A stretch of 58,055 nucleotides of DNA from RGIG3009 sp045541495 (GCA_045541495.1 JAZQJE010000048.1:1-58055); one strand, 5' to 3'; counted from the stretch's first letter, positions 7,803-17,260 are shown. Made by a program: numbers and translations. The notes: a model not told the origin generated them from the letters alone.

Positions 7803-9651
7803 GGGACGTTCCCCCTTGGATGGTACGGATCATCCCCTCGCTGTCCAATCCGAACAACCGCAATCCGTCCGTTACGGAACAGGTGGGAACAAAGCCGTCG
7901 ATCGCGCTTATCTCGTACTTCCCGATATAGCGTTGCTCCATGAGTTGGGCACCCAATTGTTGAGCGATACCGCCGTTTTTACTGCCTTCCTCAAAGAAGA
8001 TCACACGATGATATTCGGCGGCAATACGCAGAAGATCCGACGGTATCGGATGGATACGGTTAAGTTTCAATACCGACAACGGCGTTTCCTCTTTTAAAGC
8101 ACCTACCGTTTCCAGCACATTAGCAAACAGGCGGCCATAGGTGATGACCAACGTTCTGGCATCGGTATTGCGATAATAGGTAAAAGGATTGCCGTCCGGC
8201 TTATACGCAGGAGTCAACGGAAATTCGCCGCCGCGAGGATAACGAACGGCTACGATCCCCGTTTCATCATATAGAGCTTGTCTCATGTGCACAGCCAATT
8301 CCTCATAAGTAGCAGGGGCATAGATAGACACATGAGGAATGGTGGATAAAAACGGCACATCAAAAATGCCTTGATGGGTCTCGCCGTCATCGGGCACAAT
8401 CCCTGCCCGATCCACCGCCAACACGATATGGTTGTCCATGATAGCGGTATCGTTTAAGATCTGGTCATAGGCCCGTTGCAAGAAAGTGGAATACACCGCA
8501 AACACCGGCAAACAACCGCCGCCGGCAAGACCCGACAAGAACGTAACGGCGTGTTCTTCGGCAATACCCACATCAAAGAACCGTTTGGGATATTGGGTGG
8601 CAAATTCACTGAGTCCTGTACCGCTAGTCATGGCAGCGGTAACCACACACAAACGGGGGTCTTCTTGTGCAATGGTGCACAAACAGTTTCCTGCCGCTTT
8701 GGAGAAGTTCAAACCGCCGACGGATGGCGCGCCCGTACCCACATCAAAACCGGAAACACCGTGATAAATATCCGGTTTCTTTTCAGCATGAGTATAACCG
8801 TGTCCCTTTTGCGTAATGGTGTGCAACAGTACCGGTCGATCAATGGTTTTCGCTGCTTGAAGTGCCCGTTGCAGATCGTTGAGATCATGACCGTCCACAG
8901 GCCCTAGATAGTAAAAACCCATTTCTTCAAACACACTGCCGGTACGATAAAAACTGCGTTTTACATGACTTTTCGTGCGTGCCATCAACCGATATAACGG
9001 TTTACCGATACCGGGCAGTCTGGACACCAAATTGGCTACACGGTTTTTAAACCGTTGATACCCAATTCCTGAACGAAGAGTGGATAAATGGCGAGCCACA
9101 AATCCTACGTTTTGGTTAATGGACATCTTATTATCATTGAGAATGACGATGAGGCGATCACTGCTGCGGCCCGCATTACAGAGGCCTTCATATGCCAAGC
9201 CACCCGTCATGGCACCGTCACCGATAACGGCGATCACATATCCATCATCACCGGTGAGTTTTTTCGCCTTTGCAAGACCATTGGCCGCCGATATCGACGT
9301 GCTGCTGTGACCGGCGACAAAGGCATCGTATTCACTTTCCGACGGGCGAGGGAAACCCGAAATTCCACCCGTCTGCCGCAGCGTATGAAACTGAGACAAC
9401 CGTCCCGTAAGTAGTTTATGGGCATAGCATTGATGCCCCACATCCCACACGATCTGATCGTGAGGAACAGAAAAGGATCGATGTAACGCCACCGTCAGTT
9501 CCACCACGCCCAAATTCGAGGCTAAGTGTCCGCCCGTATGGGATACGGTATCGATGATGGCGGAACGCAGTTCTCCACACAACTGCTGCAAATCATCTTG
9601 CGATAACATTTTCAATTCGGCAGGTGAAACCATGTTTTCCAGTATGCTCAT
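7792..9651 (-). CDS. dxs: 1-deoxy-D-xylulose-5-phosphate synthase
   Basis: 619-aa thiamine-diphosphate enzyme that condenses pyruvate and glyceraldehyde-3-phosphate, the first step of the MEP isoprenoid route. The ThDP motif GDGAMTGG, the N-terminal SHTGGHLASNLGVVELT block and DRAGIVPDDGETHQGIFD of the pyrimidine domain are intact. It lies 30 nt after the prenyl synthase gene ispA, so precursor synthesis and chain elongation are co-transcribed. RBS AGGAAG precedes the ATG. Confidence 0.97.
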   Translation of the reverse strand: MSILENMVSPAELKMLSQDDLQQLCGELRSAIIDTVSHTGGHLASNLGVVELTVALHRSFSVPHDQIVWDVGHQCYAHKLLTGRLSQFHTLRQTGGISGFPRPSESEYDAFVAGHSSTSISAANGLAKAKKLTGDDGYVIAVIGDGAMTGGLAYEGLCNAGRSSDRLIVILNDNKMSINQNVGFVARHLSTLRSGIGYQRFKNRVANLVSRLPGIGKPLYRLMARTKSHVKRSFYRTGSVFEEMGFYYLGPVDGHDLNDLQRALQAAKTIDRPVLLHTITQKGHGYTHAEKKPDIYHGVSGFDVGTGAPSVGGLNFSKAAGNCLCTIAQEDPRLCVVTAAMTSGTGLSEFATQYPKRFFDVGIAEEHAVTFLSGLAGGGCLPVFAVYSTFLQRAYDQILNDTAIMDNHIVLAVDRAGIVPDDGETHQGIFDVPFLSTIPHVSIYAPATYEELAVHMRQALYDETGIVAVRYPRGGEFPLTPAYKPDGNPFTYYRNTDARTLVITYGRLFANVLETVGALKEETPLSVLKLNRIHPIPSDLLRIAAEYHRVIFFEEGSKNGGIAQQLGAQLMEQRYIGKYEISAIDGFVPTCSVTDGLRLFGLDSEGMIRTIQGGTSLAE

Positions 9652-9681
9652 CTTGATCTTCCTGTTCTTTGCGAATTACGG

Positions 9682-10578
9682 TCACATATTGCGACACAGC
9701 AACGCTTCTGTTAATTGTTCGAGATCACTACTTGCTTCGCCGAAAACGGAAAGTGCGATTTTCGCCTTTTCGGTATAGGCGGCGGCAAGGGCCTTTGCTT
9801 GTTCCAAACCTAACAGCGACACATAGGTGTTTTTATCGTTCTCGGCATCACTGCCCGTCGGTTTACCCAACTGCGCTTCCGTGGCGGTCACGTCCAAAAT
9901 ATCGTCCACCACTTGAAACGCCAAACCCAAGTAATAACCGAACTGTCCGGCGGCCGCCACTTGTTCGTCCGTACCGCCGCCGACAACACAGCCCATTTGA
10001 CAGGCGGCCTCTAACAACGCCGCCGTCTTGCCTTCCTGAAGGATCTTTAAGGTCTCAGCGTCAATGGTTTTTCCTTCGCTTTCCAAATCGATGACTTGTC
10101 CGCCGATCATACCGCCGATGCCTGCCCGATCTGCCAACAACCATGCGGCTTTCAAGGCGGCTTCCGCGGGAACTTCTCCGATGGCTTTACGGGACAACAC
10201 GATCTCAAAAGCGCGATTGAGCAACGCATCACCCGTCAGCAACGCCATAGCTTCGCCATACGCCGCGTGAACCGACGGCTTTCCCCGTCTGAGAGGACTG
10301 TTATCCATGCACGGCAGATCATCGTGCACCAGCGAATACGAATGGATCATTTCAATGGCGGCAGCAAACGGTAACGCTCGCGCCGCATCCCCGCAACAAA
10401 GGTAACACCACTCCATTACTAACACGGGGCGCAACCGTTTCCCGCCCCTTTCGCAGGCATACAACATGGCGTGCACTACCGTATCTTGTGACAAACCGTC
10501 TTCGGGAAGATAGGTCGGCATAGCCGCCTCGATTTGTTGTAAATGAGAGGCTAACCGCTGTGAATATAATGCCTCCAT
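9682..10578 (-). CDS. ispA: polyprenyl (farnesyl) diphosphate synthase
   Basis: 298-aa head-to-tail prenyltransferase making farnesyl/geranylgeranyl-type diphosphates. The first Asp-rich motif HDDLPCMDNS with following LRRGKPSVH, and the second, DDILDVT, are intact; the small-insert FARM is typical of bacterial FPP synthases. The start at 10578 (MEALYSQRL) has CGGAGG seven bases upstream; an in-frame ATG at 10602 lies inside xseB and has no RBS. It follows xseB by one base. Confidence 0.93.
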   Translation of the reverse strand: MEALYSQRLASHLQQIEAAMPTYLPEDGLSQDTVVHAMLYACERGGKRLRPVLVMEWCYLCCGDAARALPFAAAIEMIHSYSLVHDDLPCMDNSPLRRGKPSVHAAYGEAMALLTGDALLNRAFEIVLSRKAIGEVPAEAALKAAWLLADRAGIGGMIGGQVIDLESEGKTIDAETLKILQEGKTAALLEAACQMGCVVGGGTDEQVAAAGQFGYYLGLAFQVVDDILDVTATEAQLGKPTGSDAENDKNTYVSLLGLEQAKALAAAYTEKAKIALSVFGEASSDLEQLTEALLCRNM

Positions 10579-10579
10579 C

Positions 10580-10777
10580 TTATGCCTCCGTTTGCCACTC
10601 ATTTAACTGTACGATCTGTTGTTCCGCTGTTTTCAACATTTCGGAACAATGCGATACGAGTTTTGTACCTTCGTTGAACAACTTCATCGACTCATCCAGC
10701 GAAGTCTTTCCGTTCTCCAACAATTTCACGATCTCTTCCAATCGATCCAATGCTTGTTCAAACGTCATTGTTTCCAT
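10580..10777 (-). CDS. xseB: exodeoxyribonuclease VII small subunit
   Basis: 65-aa small subunit that decorates the XseA large subunit in exonuclease VII. The sequence METMTFEQALDRLEEIVKLL and a following coiled-coil helix are characteristic. The start at 10777 is set by GAGGAGAA eight bases upstream; the frame is open to 10816, but that lies within xseA. It overlaps the xseA 3' end by 13 nt. Confidence 0.93.
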   Translation of the reverse strand: METMTFEQALDRLEEIVKLLENGKTSLDESMKLFNEGTKLVSHCSEMLKTAEQQIVQLNEWQTEA

Positions 10778-12003
10778 GATAACTTCTCCTCTTCGATAGC
10801 CTCTTCTACGCGACATAAAAGGTGTCCGTCTTCCACTGTAATCGATAACGGATCTCCCACCTGCACCTGACGGACGGAAGAAACCGTCGTTTCGCCTTTG
10901 ATCGCCACGGCATACCCGCGGGCAATAACACGCAGCGGGCTCATGGCATCCAATTTTCCCGCCACGGTTGACAATCGTTGCCCCTCACGGGTAACGTTCA
11001 CCGTAGCCGCCGCGGAAAACGCACGGGTTAGGTAATCTAATCGCATAGCTCGCTCTTCCACATAGTACAAGGGTTGAGATAAACACCGATGCGCACACAA
11101 CCGTTCCAATTGTTGCCGCCTATATTGTACCCCCGCCGATAACGCGGTCATTAGAGAGCGGGACAATCGTTCCACCCATTGTAGCAGATCTCCTCTGTCG
11201 GGGACCGCCAATTCTGCAGCCGCAGACGGCGTGGGAGCGCGAAGGTCCGCCACAAAATCACAAATGGTAAAATCCGTTTCATGCCCCACCGCCGAGATAA
11301 CAGGAATAGTCATAGCGGCAATGGTGCGTGCCAATCCCTCGTCGTTAAACGCCCACAATTCTTCCAGCGAACCACCGCCGCGACCGATGATGATCACATC
11401 CGGTGTTTGAGGATGACCGTCTTCTTTCATCTCCTCAAAGCGCAACAACGCGCGGCGAAGATCAGCAGGTGCACCGTCACCTTGCACCAAAACGGGTGCC
11501 ATGATCACAGTGGCACAGGGATACCGTCGTCCCAAAACGTTGAGAATATCCTGCACCGCCGCGCCTGTAGGCGAGGTGATCACCCCCACACGGTCGGGGC
11601 AAGTGGGAAGCGGTCGTTTACGATCATTATCAAACAACCCTTCGCCTTCCAAACGACGTTTCAATTGTTCAAAGGCAATTTGCAACGCGCCCGCGCCGTC
11701 AGGCTGCATATCGTCGATATACACCTGGAAAGAACCCTCTTTTTCGTATAGCGACACCCGTGCGCGAACGATCACTTTCATACCGTTTTCCGGCCGAAAA
11801 CGCAGCCGCGCGGCTTGTGAACGGAACATAACCGCTTTCACGGCGGCCCCTTCATCCTTTAGGGTCATATACAAATGTCCCGATTGATAGTGATTGGTAA
11901 AATTGCTGATCTCGCCGCTGAGTAACACCCCTTGCAGGTTGCCGTCACCGTCCAGCAACGATTTCACATATCGATTTAACTGACTGATCGTTACCGCTTT
12001 CAT
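10765..12003 (-). CDS. xseA: exodeoxyribonuclease VII large subunit
   Basis: 412-aa catalytic subunit of exonuclease VII, which degrades single-stranded DNA. An N-terminal OB-fold (SQLNRYVKSLLDGD...LSGEISNF) is followed by the catalytic domain with VGVITSPTGAAVQDILNVL and IIGRGGGSLEELWAFND, and HETDFTICDFVADLRAPTPSAAAEL. Complete. The ATG overlaps the stop of the upstream M22-like gene by 4 nt, so translation is coupled. Confidence 0.96.
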   Translation of the reverse strand: MKAVTISQLNRYVKSLLDGDGNLQGVLLSGEISNFTNHYQSGHLYMTLKDEGAAVKAVMFRSQAARLRFRPENGMKVIVRARVSLYEKEGSFQVYIDDMQPDGAGALQIAFEQLKRRLEGEGLFDNDRKRPLPTCPDRVGVITSPTGAAVQDILNVLGRRYPCATVIMAPVLVQGDGAPADLRRALLRFEEMKEDGHPQTPDVIIIGRGGGSLEELWAFNDEGLARTIAAMTIPVISAVGHETDFTICDFVADLRAPTPSAAAELAVPDRGDLLQWVERLSRSLMTALSAGVQYRRQQLERLCAHRCLSQPLYYVEERAMRLDYLTRAFSAAATVNVTREGQRLSTVAGKLDAMSPLRVIARGYAVAIKGETTVSSVRQVQVGDPLSITVEDGHLLCRVEEAIEEEKLSWKQ

Positions 12004-12950
12004 ACGCTGTTTCCCTCTTCTTTCAGGGATGTCAACACCGCGATTCCCACCGCATTGTCCGCGGAAAAAACAGCCGGTGCAAATCGACCGCCGAAGCGAG
12101 CGGTAAGCGTTTCTCTTAACAAGGTGTTGGACATCACACCGCCCGCATATACCAGAGGAAGATCACCGTATTGCAACAATAACCGTTCCGTCATTTGTTC
12201 CAGCGCCGCCCGAATACTGTGCAAGCAAAAAACGGCTACTTGAGCGGGTGAAGCACCTTTTGCCATCAAATCACGACACTGATTTTCTACCCCCGAAAGG
12301 TGGCAGGAGCAACCGTTCATAGACGGACGGACGCGAGGGATCTCGTCAACCTCCCGCGATAAAGCATCCAGCGCAGGGCCTGCAGGAAACGGCAATCCCA
12401 GCATGCCGCCTACCCGATCGATCAATTGTCCCGCTTTCAGATCCAACGAAGAAGCCACGACTTCACAGGACAGCACCGTATCCGCATGAGGCGTAACCAA
12501 TAAGGCATCGGTCGTCCCTCCCGATACATGAAACGCTAAAAAAGGCCGTGTTCGAAGGTCTAACGATCTCGAACCGTATAATGCCGCCGCCACATGTCCC
12601 TGTTGATGGGTGAATACGTGTAACGGTTTCCCTGTAACAGCGGCAAGTTCCCGCGCCGCACCATGCCCTACCAAAAAGCAAGGCATATAAGAACCATCGG
12701 TCTCTTGAGGACGATCGGACACACCGACCGCCGTTAGTTCCGACAGATCACCTACTTCGTTGCAGAGAAAATCCATCAGTTCCGGCAGTTGTTTTACATG
12801 ATGAAAAACCGCATCGCTTTGGCGCAGTCCCAGTTCCCCCTCCCGAACGGGAAGAAGCCGTTTATATTGCCAAAGCACCCCCGTCTCGGGCTCAAACGCC
12901 GCGACGGAGGTCGTATAATTGCTGGTATCCAGCCCTACATATTTACGCAT
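12000..12950 (-). CDS. TsaD/Kae1-like (peptidase M22) protein
   Basis: 316 aa of the ASKHA fold shared with TsaD/Kae1: an N-terminal phosphate loop YVGLDTSNYTTSVAAF and a central FHVSGGTTDALLV. It resembles the clostridial stand-alone M22 paralogue found between nusB and xseA rather than bona fide TsaD; the tandem metal-binding histidines (HxxxH) of TsaD appear here only as THQQGHVAAAL. Function unassigned. I take ATG 12950, although an ATG three codons upstream is possible; the longer open frame to 13229 is a shadow of nusB. It overlaps nusB by 8 nt. Confidence 0.8.
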   Translation of the reverse strand: MRKYVGLDTSNYTTSVAAFEPETGVLWQYKRLLPVREGELGLRQSDAVFHHVKQLPELMDFLCNEVGDLSELTAVGVSDRPQETDGSYMPCFLVGHGAARELAAVTGKPLHVFTHQQGHVAAALYGSRSLDLRTRPFLAFHVSGGTTDALLVTPHADTVLSCEVVASSLDLKAGQLIDRVGGMLGLPFPAGPALDALSREVDEIPRVRPSMNGCSCHLSGVENQCRDLMAKGASPAQVAVFCLHSIRAALEQMTERLLLQYGDLPLVYAGGVMSNTLLRETLTARFGGRFAPAVFSADNAVGIAVLTSLKEEGNSV

Positions 12951-13353
12951 GTTGATCATCTGCCGCGTAACGGACAATACCGCCCAATACGCCGTTGATA
13001 AATGACGCGTCCGATTCGCCGCCGTATACTTTCGCCAATTCCACGGCTTCGTTGATGGAAACACTGACAGGAATATCGTCCATCCATCGTATTTCAAATA
13101 TTGCCAACCGCATAATCGCGAGCGCCACACGGGATAAGCGCGTTTTGTTCCATTTATGAGAATGTTCGGATATGATGGTATCGATCTCCTCAACGTGCTC
13201 CACTGCCCCTTTGGCAAGGGTAAGGGCAAAGGAGTCCTCCATCAATTCCCGCGCTTCTTGTGCGTTTTCCAGAATGGCTTCGACAGATTCCTCTGTAAAG
13301 CTCTTTTCAAACAAGAGGACAAACGCCAGTTCTCTCGATTCGCGACGCGTCAT
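12943..13353 (-). CDS. nusB: transcription antitermination factor NusB
   Basis: 136-aa all-helical RNA-binding factor that with NusE binds boxA and supports antitermination of rRNA operons. The N-terminus MTRRESRELAFVLLFE and the C-terminal VSINEAVELAKVYGGESDASFINGVLG are family hallmarks. The ATG at 13353 matches the family; a TTG at 13380 in the same frame is an alternative with a weak GGGA. It is the first gene of the nusB...recN run. Confidence 0.93.
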   Translation of the reverse strand: MTRRESRELAFVLLFEKSFTEESVEAILENAQEARELMEDSFALTLAKGAVEHVEEIDTIISEHSHKWNKTRLSRVALAIMRLAIFEIRWMDDIPVSVSINEAVELAKVYGGESDASFINGVLGGIVRYAADDQHA

Positions 13354-13411
13354 GCATTCATCATGCCTTTCTGTTTTCAAATTCCCTATAGCCGAAGGCT
13401 ACACGCACACA

Positions 13412-13438
13412 AACCCTCTACCGACAAGCGGCAGAGGG
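13412..13438 (-). terminator. hairpin between asp23-like gene and nusB
   Basis: CCCTCT-A-CCG, five-base loop, CGG-C-AGAGGG with one internal mismatch, followed on the minus strand by TTTGTGTG. It may act as a weak terminator of the Asp23-family gene. Confidence 0.45.
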
Positions 13439-13448
13439 CTCAGCGTAA

Positions 13449-13829
13449 TTATTGTTGCTCCTCGGTTCCTTTTACATCACTTTTGTCTTCCAACACAATG
13501 CCCGCAACATGAACATTGATCTTGGTGACAGGTTTACCGGTCATGGATTGTACAGCGGATTTTACCTGCCGTTGGATCTCCCCTGCCACATCGGGAATAC
13601 GCACACCCATTTTTAAATTAACATACACATTTACAACCGTCTCATTTTCGTTGTTCACAACGGTAACGGCTTTGGCGGGAGCGGTATTGACCAAGTTGCG
13701 CAGTTCCAACCGCGTCGCCATACTGGCTACGCCCGGCACTTCCATCGTCGCCGTATGAGCAATGGTGGCAATCACGTCTTCGGAAATAATACAACGGCCT
13801 TCCGGTATTTTATATTGTCTATCATCCAT
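13449..13829 (-). CDS. Asp23/Gls24 family envelope stress protein
   Basis: 126 aa covering a whole Asp23 domain: ISEDVIATIAHTATMEVPGV near the N-terminus, the central strand region NVYVNLKMGVRIPDVAGEIQ, and a glutamine/acid-rich tail. Family members are abundant cytoplasmic proteins, some linked to alkaline/envelope stress; in Clostridia a copy habitually sits upstream of nusB. It has its own sigma-A promoter and a strong GGGAGG RBS. Confidence 0.9.
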   Translation of the reverse strand: MDDRQYKIPEGRCIISEDVIATIAHTATMEVPGVASMATRLELRNLVNTAPAKAVTVVNNENETVVNVYVNLKMGVRIPDVAGEIQRQVKSAVQSMTGKPVTKINVHVAGIVLEDKSDVKGTEEQQ

Positions 13830-13864
13830 TGTTGATGACCTCCCTCATCTTTGTATACAACTTT

Positions 13865-13892
13865 ATTATACCACAAAGTCTGTCGGGAGCAA
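13865..13892 (-). promoter_or_regulatory. sigma-A promoter of the Asp23 gene
   Basis: TTGCTC (13887-13892), 16 nt, TATAAT (13865-13870) on the minus strand, placed between the spoIIIAH stop and the Asp23 start. It would separate the vegetative run from the sporulation operon upstream. Confidence 0.75.
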
Positions 13893-13899
13893 CTGTTTT

Positions 13900-14451
13900 T
13901 TACGAATTTACCGTGACAATATTGATATTTTGTGCGGAAATGTCCGATTGAGCGGTAACGATTTGGGAAATTTTTGTGGTATCCTGTACGGAAAGCCCCT
14001 CACTTTGCACGATCACACTGCAGTTTTCACCTTCAATATACACGATACATTCTGTAAAGCCTTTTGCCTTTATCAGTTCCTCAATCTTGCTTTCCTGCTC
14101 GATTGCTTTCGCCATGGCGGTCAGTTGTTCCGTTGCTGTTTGCAGCTGTTCATCCGTGACTTTCACATCGCTCATCACTTCCTTGACCAATTCCGTTGCT
14201 TCTTCCCGCGCCGATTCGCGATTTTCTCGTGCTTGTTCAAAATAGACTTTTGCCGTATTCACATTGTTGGAATTGACGTTCAGCGCTTCTCCTAAATTTT
14301 TATCCGACGCCGTACTTTGGGTGGTAGGAGCATCGGTATCCGGTTTGTTTACCGGTTGTTCCGCAAAATAATAATTTAAGTACACTGCTACACCCAACGC
14401 TACCACTAACGTGCCTAACAACACTTGCTTTTTACCGAAAAACTTTGCCAT
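13900..14451 (-). CDS. spoIIIAH: stage III sporulation protein AH
   Basis: 183-aa mother-cell protein whose extracellular part contacts forespore SpoIIQ in the engulfment feeding-tube channel. One N-terminal membrane helix (about residues 10-27), then a Ser/Thr/Asp-rich linker, a charged helix, and the ring-building YscJ/FliF-like domain (TECIVYIEGENCSVIVQSEGLS). AAGGAGG sets the start at 14451; the frame upstream of it overlaps spoIIIAG. Last gene of spoIIIA. Confidence 0.9.
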   Translation of the reverse strand: MAKFFGKKQVLLGTLVVALGVAVYLNYYFAEQPVNKPDTDAPTTQSTASDKNLGEALNVNSNNVNTAKVYFEQARENRESAREEATELVKEVMSDVKVTDEQLQTATEQLTAMAKAIEQESKIEELIKAKGFTECIVYIEGENCSVIVQSEGLSVQDTTKISQIVTAQSDISAQNINIVTVNS

Positions 14452-14474
14452 ACTGCTTTTCCTCCTTAATTTCT

Positions 14475-15035
14475 TTACGATAATTTGGTTACACAAACCC
14501 GTTTAGATGAAATATTCAGCGCTACGGTTACCGCTTGTACGACCCGCTCCCGCACCTCCTCGTTATCACCGCCTTGGCAGACCACCACAACCCCCTGTAC
14601 TGTCGGTTGAATCTCTGTGACCAACAAGCCCTCACGCCCGTTTCCCGTATCCACCACAATAACGGTTTCTTCTTTGTCATCTCGCTCAACAATCTTATTG
14701 GACGTTCCGTTGGAATCCTCCTGTCGATCGGTGTTGGTACTTTGTTCTGTGGCATATACATATTCCACTCCATTTACCACCGTTACCATGACCTGACACT
14801 CACCGACACCCTCGATGCTGCCGACGATGGCGCTTAACCGTTCCTCCGTTTGCAGGATAAAAGTATCTGTTGACAAGGTAACCGTCTTTGTTGTCGACTC
14901 TTTAGGCAAAAATTCAGGGAGTGTCAATAAGACGATCCCCACCGCGCCGCCAACAAGAAGCCATTTTCGACCTTTGTCCGATTGCAACACACCGGCGAGT
15001 TTGGTAACGGCCTTGCCGTTTTTCCACCCATTCAT
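14475..15035 (-). CDS. spoIIIAG: stage III sporulation protein AG
   Basis: 186-aa component that forms a large ring in the SpoIIIA-SpoIIQ channel. A single membrane helix (about residues 27-45, WLLVGGAVGIVLLTLPEFL) precedes the ring-building domain with the conserved GVGECQVMVTVVNGVEYVYA. The mature part is predicted to lie in the intermembrane space between mother cell and forespore. RBS AAAGGA. Confidence 0.92.
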   Translation of the reverse strand: MNGWKNGKAVTKLAGVLQSDKGRKWLLVGGAVGIVLLTLPEFLPKESTTKTVTLSTDTFILQTEERLSAIVGSIEGVGECQVMVTVVNGVEYVYATEQSTNTDRQEDSNGTSNKIVERDDKEETVIVVDTGNGREGLLVTEIQPTVQGVVVVCQGGDNEEVRERVVQAVTVALNISSKRVCVTKLS

Positions 15036-15048
15036 GACGCAAGTCCTT

Positions 15049-15522
15049 TCATTCGGAAACCTGTATATAGACCGTGGTCTCCAACTGTGTTTTCAACACA
15101 TCCCGTATCGGCAACGCCGCCGCCAGGCTTTGTTTGTCCACAAAAACCGTGACTTGTTGAATATATATGCTGCCGCTGTCCGCAATATCCGTCTGAACCA
15201 CAATTTTTTCTGCCGTTACACCGCGATTGGCCAAACAATCCTCCGCCACCTGCTTCACGACCTGTTCAACTTGTCCCCGTAACTGCTCGGTCACTTTATC
15301 ACTCAGTTGTTCCGACACAATATCTTCCGGGAGAAACTCTATGTTCAGAGGCAACGATGACGTGAGTTTAAAAAACGGAAGGATCATACTGCACAGAAAA
15401 AACGTGAGCGTTAACAATCGAAACAACTTCCCCGTTCTGCCTTTGGGAATCAACAATTGAATCGCACTGCACCCTATTGCGGCAAAGCAGATATATCGGC
15501 ACCATTCCCGCAATTGTTCCAT
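15049..15522 (-). CDS. spoIIIAF: stage III sporulation protein AF
   Basis: 157 aa with two N-terminal membrane helices (CRYICFAAIGCSAIQLLIP and LFRLLTLTFFLCSMILPFF) followed by a soluble ring-building-type domain. ATG 15522 (MEQLREW) is preferred: GAGGTG lies 6 nt upstream; a GTG at 15531 is too close to that site. It begins 11 nt after the spoIIIAE stop. Confidence 0.87.
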   Translation of the reverse strand: MEQLREWCRYICFAAIGCSAIQLLIPKGRTGKLFRLLTLTFFLCSMILPFFKLTSSLPLNIEFLPEDIVSEQLSDKVTEQLRGQVEQVVKQVAEDCLANRGVTAEKIVVQTDIADSGSIYIQQVTVFVDKQSLAAALPIRDVLKTQLETTVYIQVSE

Positions 15523-15532
15523 CCTGTCCACC

Positions 15533-16663
15533 TCACGCAGTTGATGCCGATAGACTGACCACGGTTACGGCAACGACCGCAAACAAGGCACCGGCACATA
15601 AAATCCCGATTAAACATTTCACCACTTCTCGAGCCGTCTTTAACAACGACGACATGGCCGTCAAATCAAACATGTCCGCACTTGTACTGCAAAGGGACAA
15701 CCCCAAACTCCAGATCAAACACGTAAGAAGGGGCGGAAGAACGATGCCCGCACAGGCGGCAATACCAAATACCCCTATGGTGGACCGCAACATGCTTAAA
15801 CAGCTGCGCACCGTCGTAAAAGCTTCGCTGAGCGAACCGCCCACAATAGGCACAAAACTGGCAATGGAAAAGCGCACCATACGGTTACCCAATGTATCGA
15901 TGGCGTTTCCCGCTAAGTTTTGCAAAGACAACAACCCGCTGAACAAGAGCGTACTTAACGTAAGCAACCATGTAGCGGTCTTCCCGATCATTTCGCCGAA
16001 TCGACTCAAACGGATTCCCGGTGTTACCGCGCCGACAAGTCCCAATGCCAACGCCATTCCCATCAGCGGTACAATGGTATTGTGTGATAACAAGGAAAAC
16101 AATTGCGCCGCATATAAGACTACAGACTGAAAGGAAAAAGCAGAAAGCGCATGACCGGCGCTAAGCAATATCCCTGCGTATACGGGTACAAAACTCATCA
16201 TAAAGACAGACAGACTTTCCGTGGCAGACGCCGTTTTGGTAATACATTGCGCCACAGGTGTCATAATCACGCCGCAGGCCGCCAACGCCGATATTATCGA
16301 AAAAAGTGTGTTGTTTTTATCGTTGCTGACAGCGGTATTCAACCCGCTTGCCCATGCTTGTATCATAACGATGCCGAAGATCAAACCGCAAGACCGCAAC
16401 GGAGCCGCACTGACCGTTACCAACAATGCCCCCAGTTCTTCCAATACGGTAGGAATATCTTGTGTTGCCAGTCGTTCGGGGTCTAACGCCGTGATGCCCA
16501 ACCTGTCCAACAATTCCCGCGTTTCCGTCGGTAATTCCTGTAACAGTTCTTCACCGCCGCTGGCCTCCAATTGTTCCTCGTACAACTCGTCCACTGTTTG
16601 GGCAGACAAGGGTAAACAAAGAAACAAAAGAAGACACCCGATGCAAATACCGATCTTTCCCAT
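15533..16663 (-). CDS. spoIIIAE: stage III sporulation protein AE
   Basis: 376-aa polytopic membrane protein of the SpoIIIA channel. An N-terminal signal-like helix (IGICIGCLLLFLCLPLSAQT) precedes a soluble stretch (residues about 25-85) and then about eight membrane helices; SFVPVYAGILLSAGHALSA and RFSIASFVPIVGGSLSEAF are the family's most recognisable blocks. GAGGTG precedes the ATG. Confidence 0.93.
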   Translation of the reverse strand: MGKIGICIGCLLLFLCLPLSAQTVDELYEEQLEASGGEELLQELPTETRELLDRLGITALDPERLATQDIPTVLEELGALLVTVSAAPLRSCGLIFGIVMIQAWASGLNTAVSNDKNNTLFSIISALAACGVIMTPVAQCITKTASATESLSVFMMSFVPVYAGILLSAGHALSAFSFQSVVLYAAQLFSLLSHNTIVPLMGMALALGLVGAVTPGIRLSRFGEMIGKTATWLLTLSTLLFSGLLSLQNLAGNAIDTLGNRMVRFSIASFVPIVGGSLSEAFTTVRSCLSMLRSTIGVFGIAACAGIVLPPLLTCLIWSLGLSLCSTSADMFDLTAMSSLLKTAREVVKCLIGILCAGALFAVVAVTVVSLSASTA

Positions 16664-16671
16664 ATAACACC

Positions 16672-17061
16672 TCAGCCGCCTATCAACGACACCGCCGCTG
16701 TAGCGATCTTTTCAAACAAAGGCAACCCCACTACAGCAAGGGAAATCTGTCCCACCAGTTCCGCCTTGGCGGCCATGGCAACCTCTCCCGCATCTTTGCA
16801 GGTATCGGAAGCCAATTGCGTAAGCAAACAGACCCCCAACCCCTTCAACAATACTTGTGTATATTCAGACGGCAATCCGCTTTTATTCAAGAGATCATTC
16901 ACCGAAGCAATAACGTGTCCCGCTTCCGAAAGCAACGCAATCAGTATGACCGTTCCCGCAAGTAGTGATAATAACATCGCTTGTTCCGGCCGTTGCTGAC
17001 GCAACAAAACCGCCAACAATGCCGTCACAACGATAACCGCTATCAAAGGTATCAATTTCAT
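16672..17061 (-). CDS. spoIIIAD: stage III sporulation protein AD
   Basis: 129-aa multi-spanning membrane protein, four or so helices, with ESGHVIASVNDL-like block (here EAGHVIASVNDLLNKSGL) and LLKGLGVCLLTQLASDTCKDAG typical of SpoIIIAD. The start is taken as ATG 17061 (MKLIPLIAVIVV); a TTG at 17076 in the same frame overlaps spoIIIAC. No clear RBS, so coupled translation from AC is likely. Confidence 0.88.
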   Translation of the reverse strand: MKLIPLIAVIVVTALLAVLLRQQRPEQAMLLSLLAGTVILIALLSEAGHVIASVNDLLNKSGLPSEYTQVLLKGLGVCLLTQLASDTCKDAGEVAMAAKAELVGQISLAVVGLPLFEKIATAAVSLIGG

Positions 17062-17065
17062 CTTC

Positions 17066-17260
17066 TCACAATCCAAATACCGATTTCACCATGTCAAATA
17101 AATCGCTGATCTCGGTAACCACCATTGCCAGCACCACGATCAGCCCTGCCAATGTGGTCATCATAGCTTGTTCTTCCCGTCCCGATCGAATCAGCACTTG
17201 ATTGAGTACCGCCACAATGATCCCGATCGCCGCGATCTTGAATATCAGATCAACTTCCAT
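17066..17260 (-). CDS. spoIIIAC: stage III sporulation protein AC
   Basis: 64-aa membrane protein with two helices (residues 7-24 and 33-52), the usual size of SpoIIIAC. The motif VLNQVLIRSGREEQAMM in the loop is the family signature. Its 3' end is translationally adjacent to or overlapping spoIIIAD. Confidence 0.92.
   Translation of the reverse strand: MEVDLIFKIAAIGIIVAVLNQVLIRSGREEQAMMTTLAGLIVVLAMVVTEISDLFDMVKSVFGL

Noticed and set aside
12951..13229. Longer start for the M22-like protein
   Set aside because: The extension overlaps nusB in another frame and does not resemble the family.
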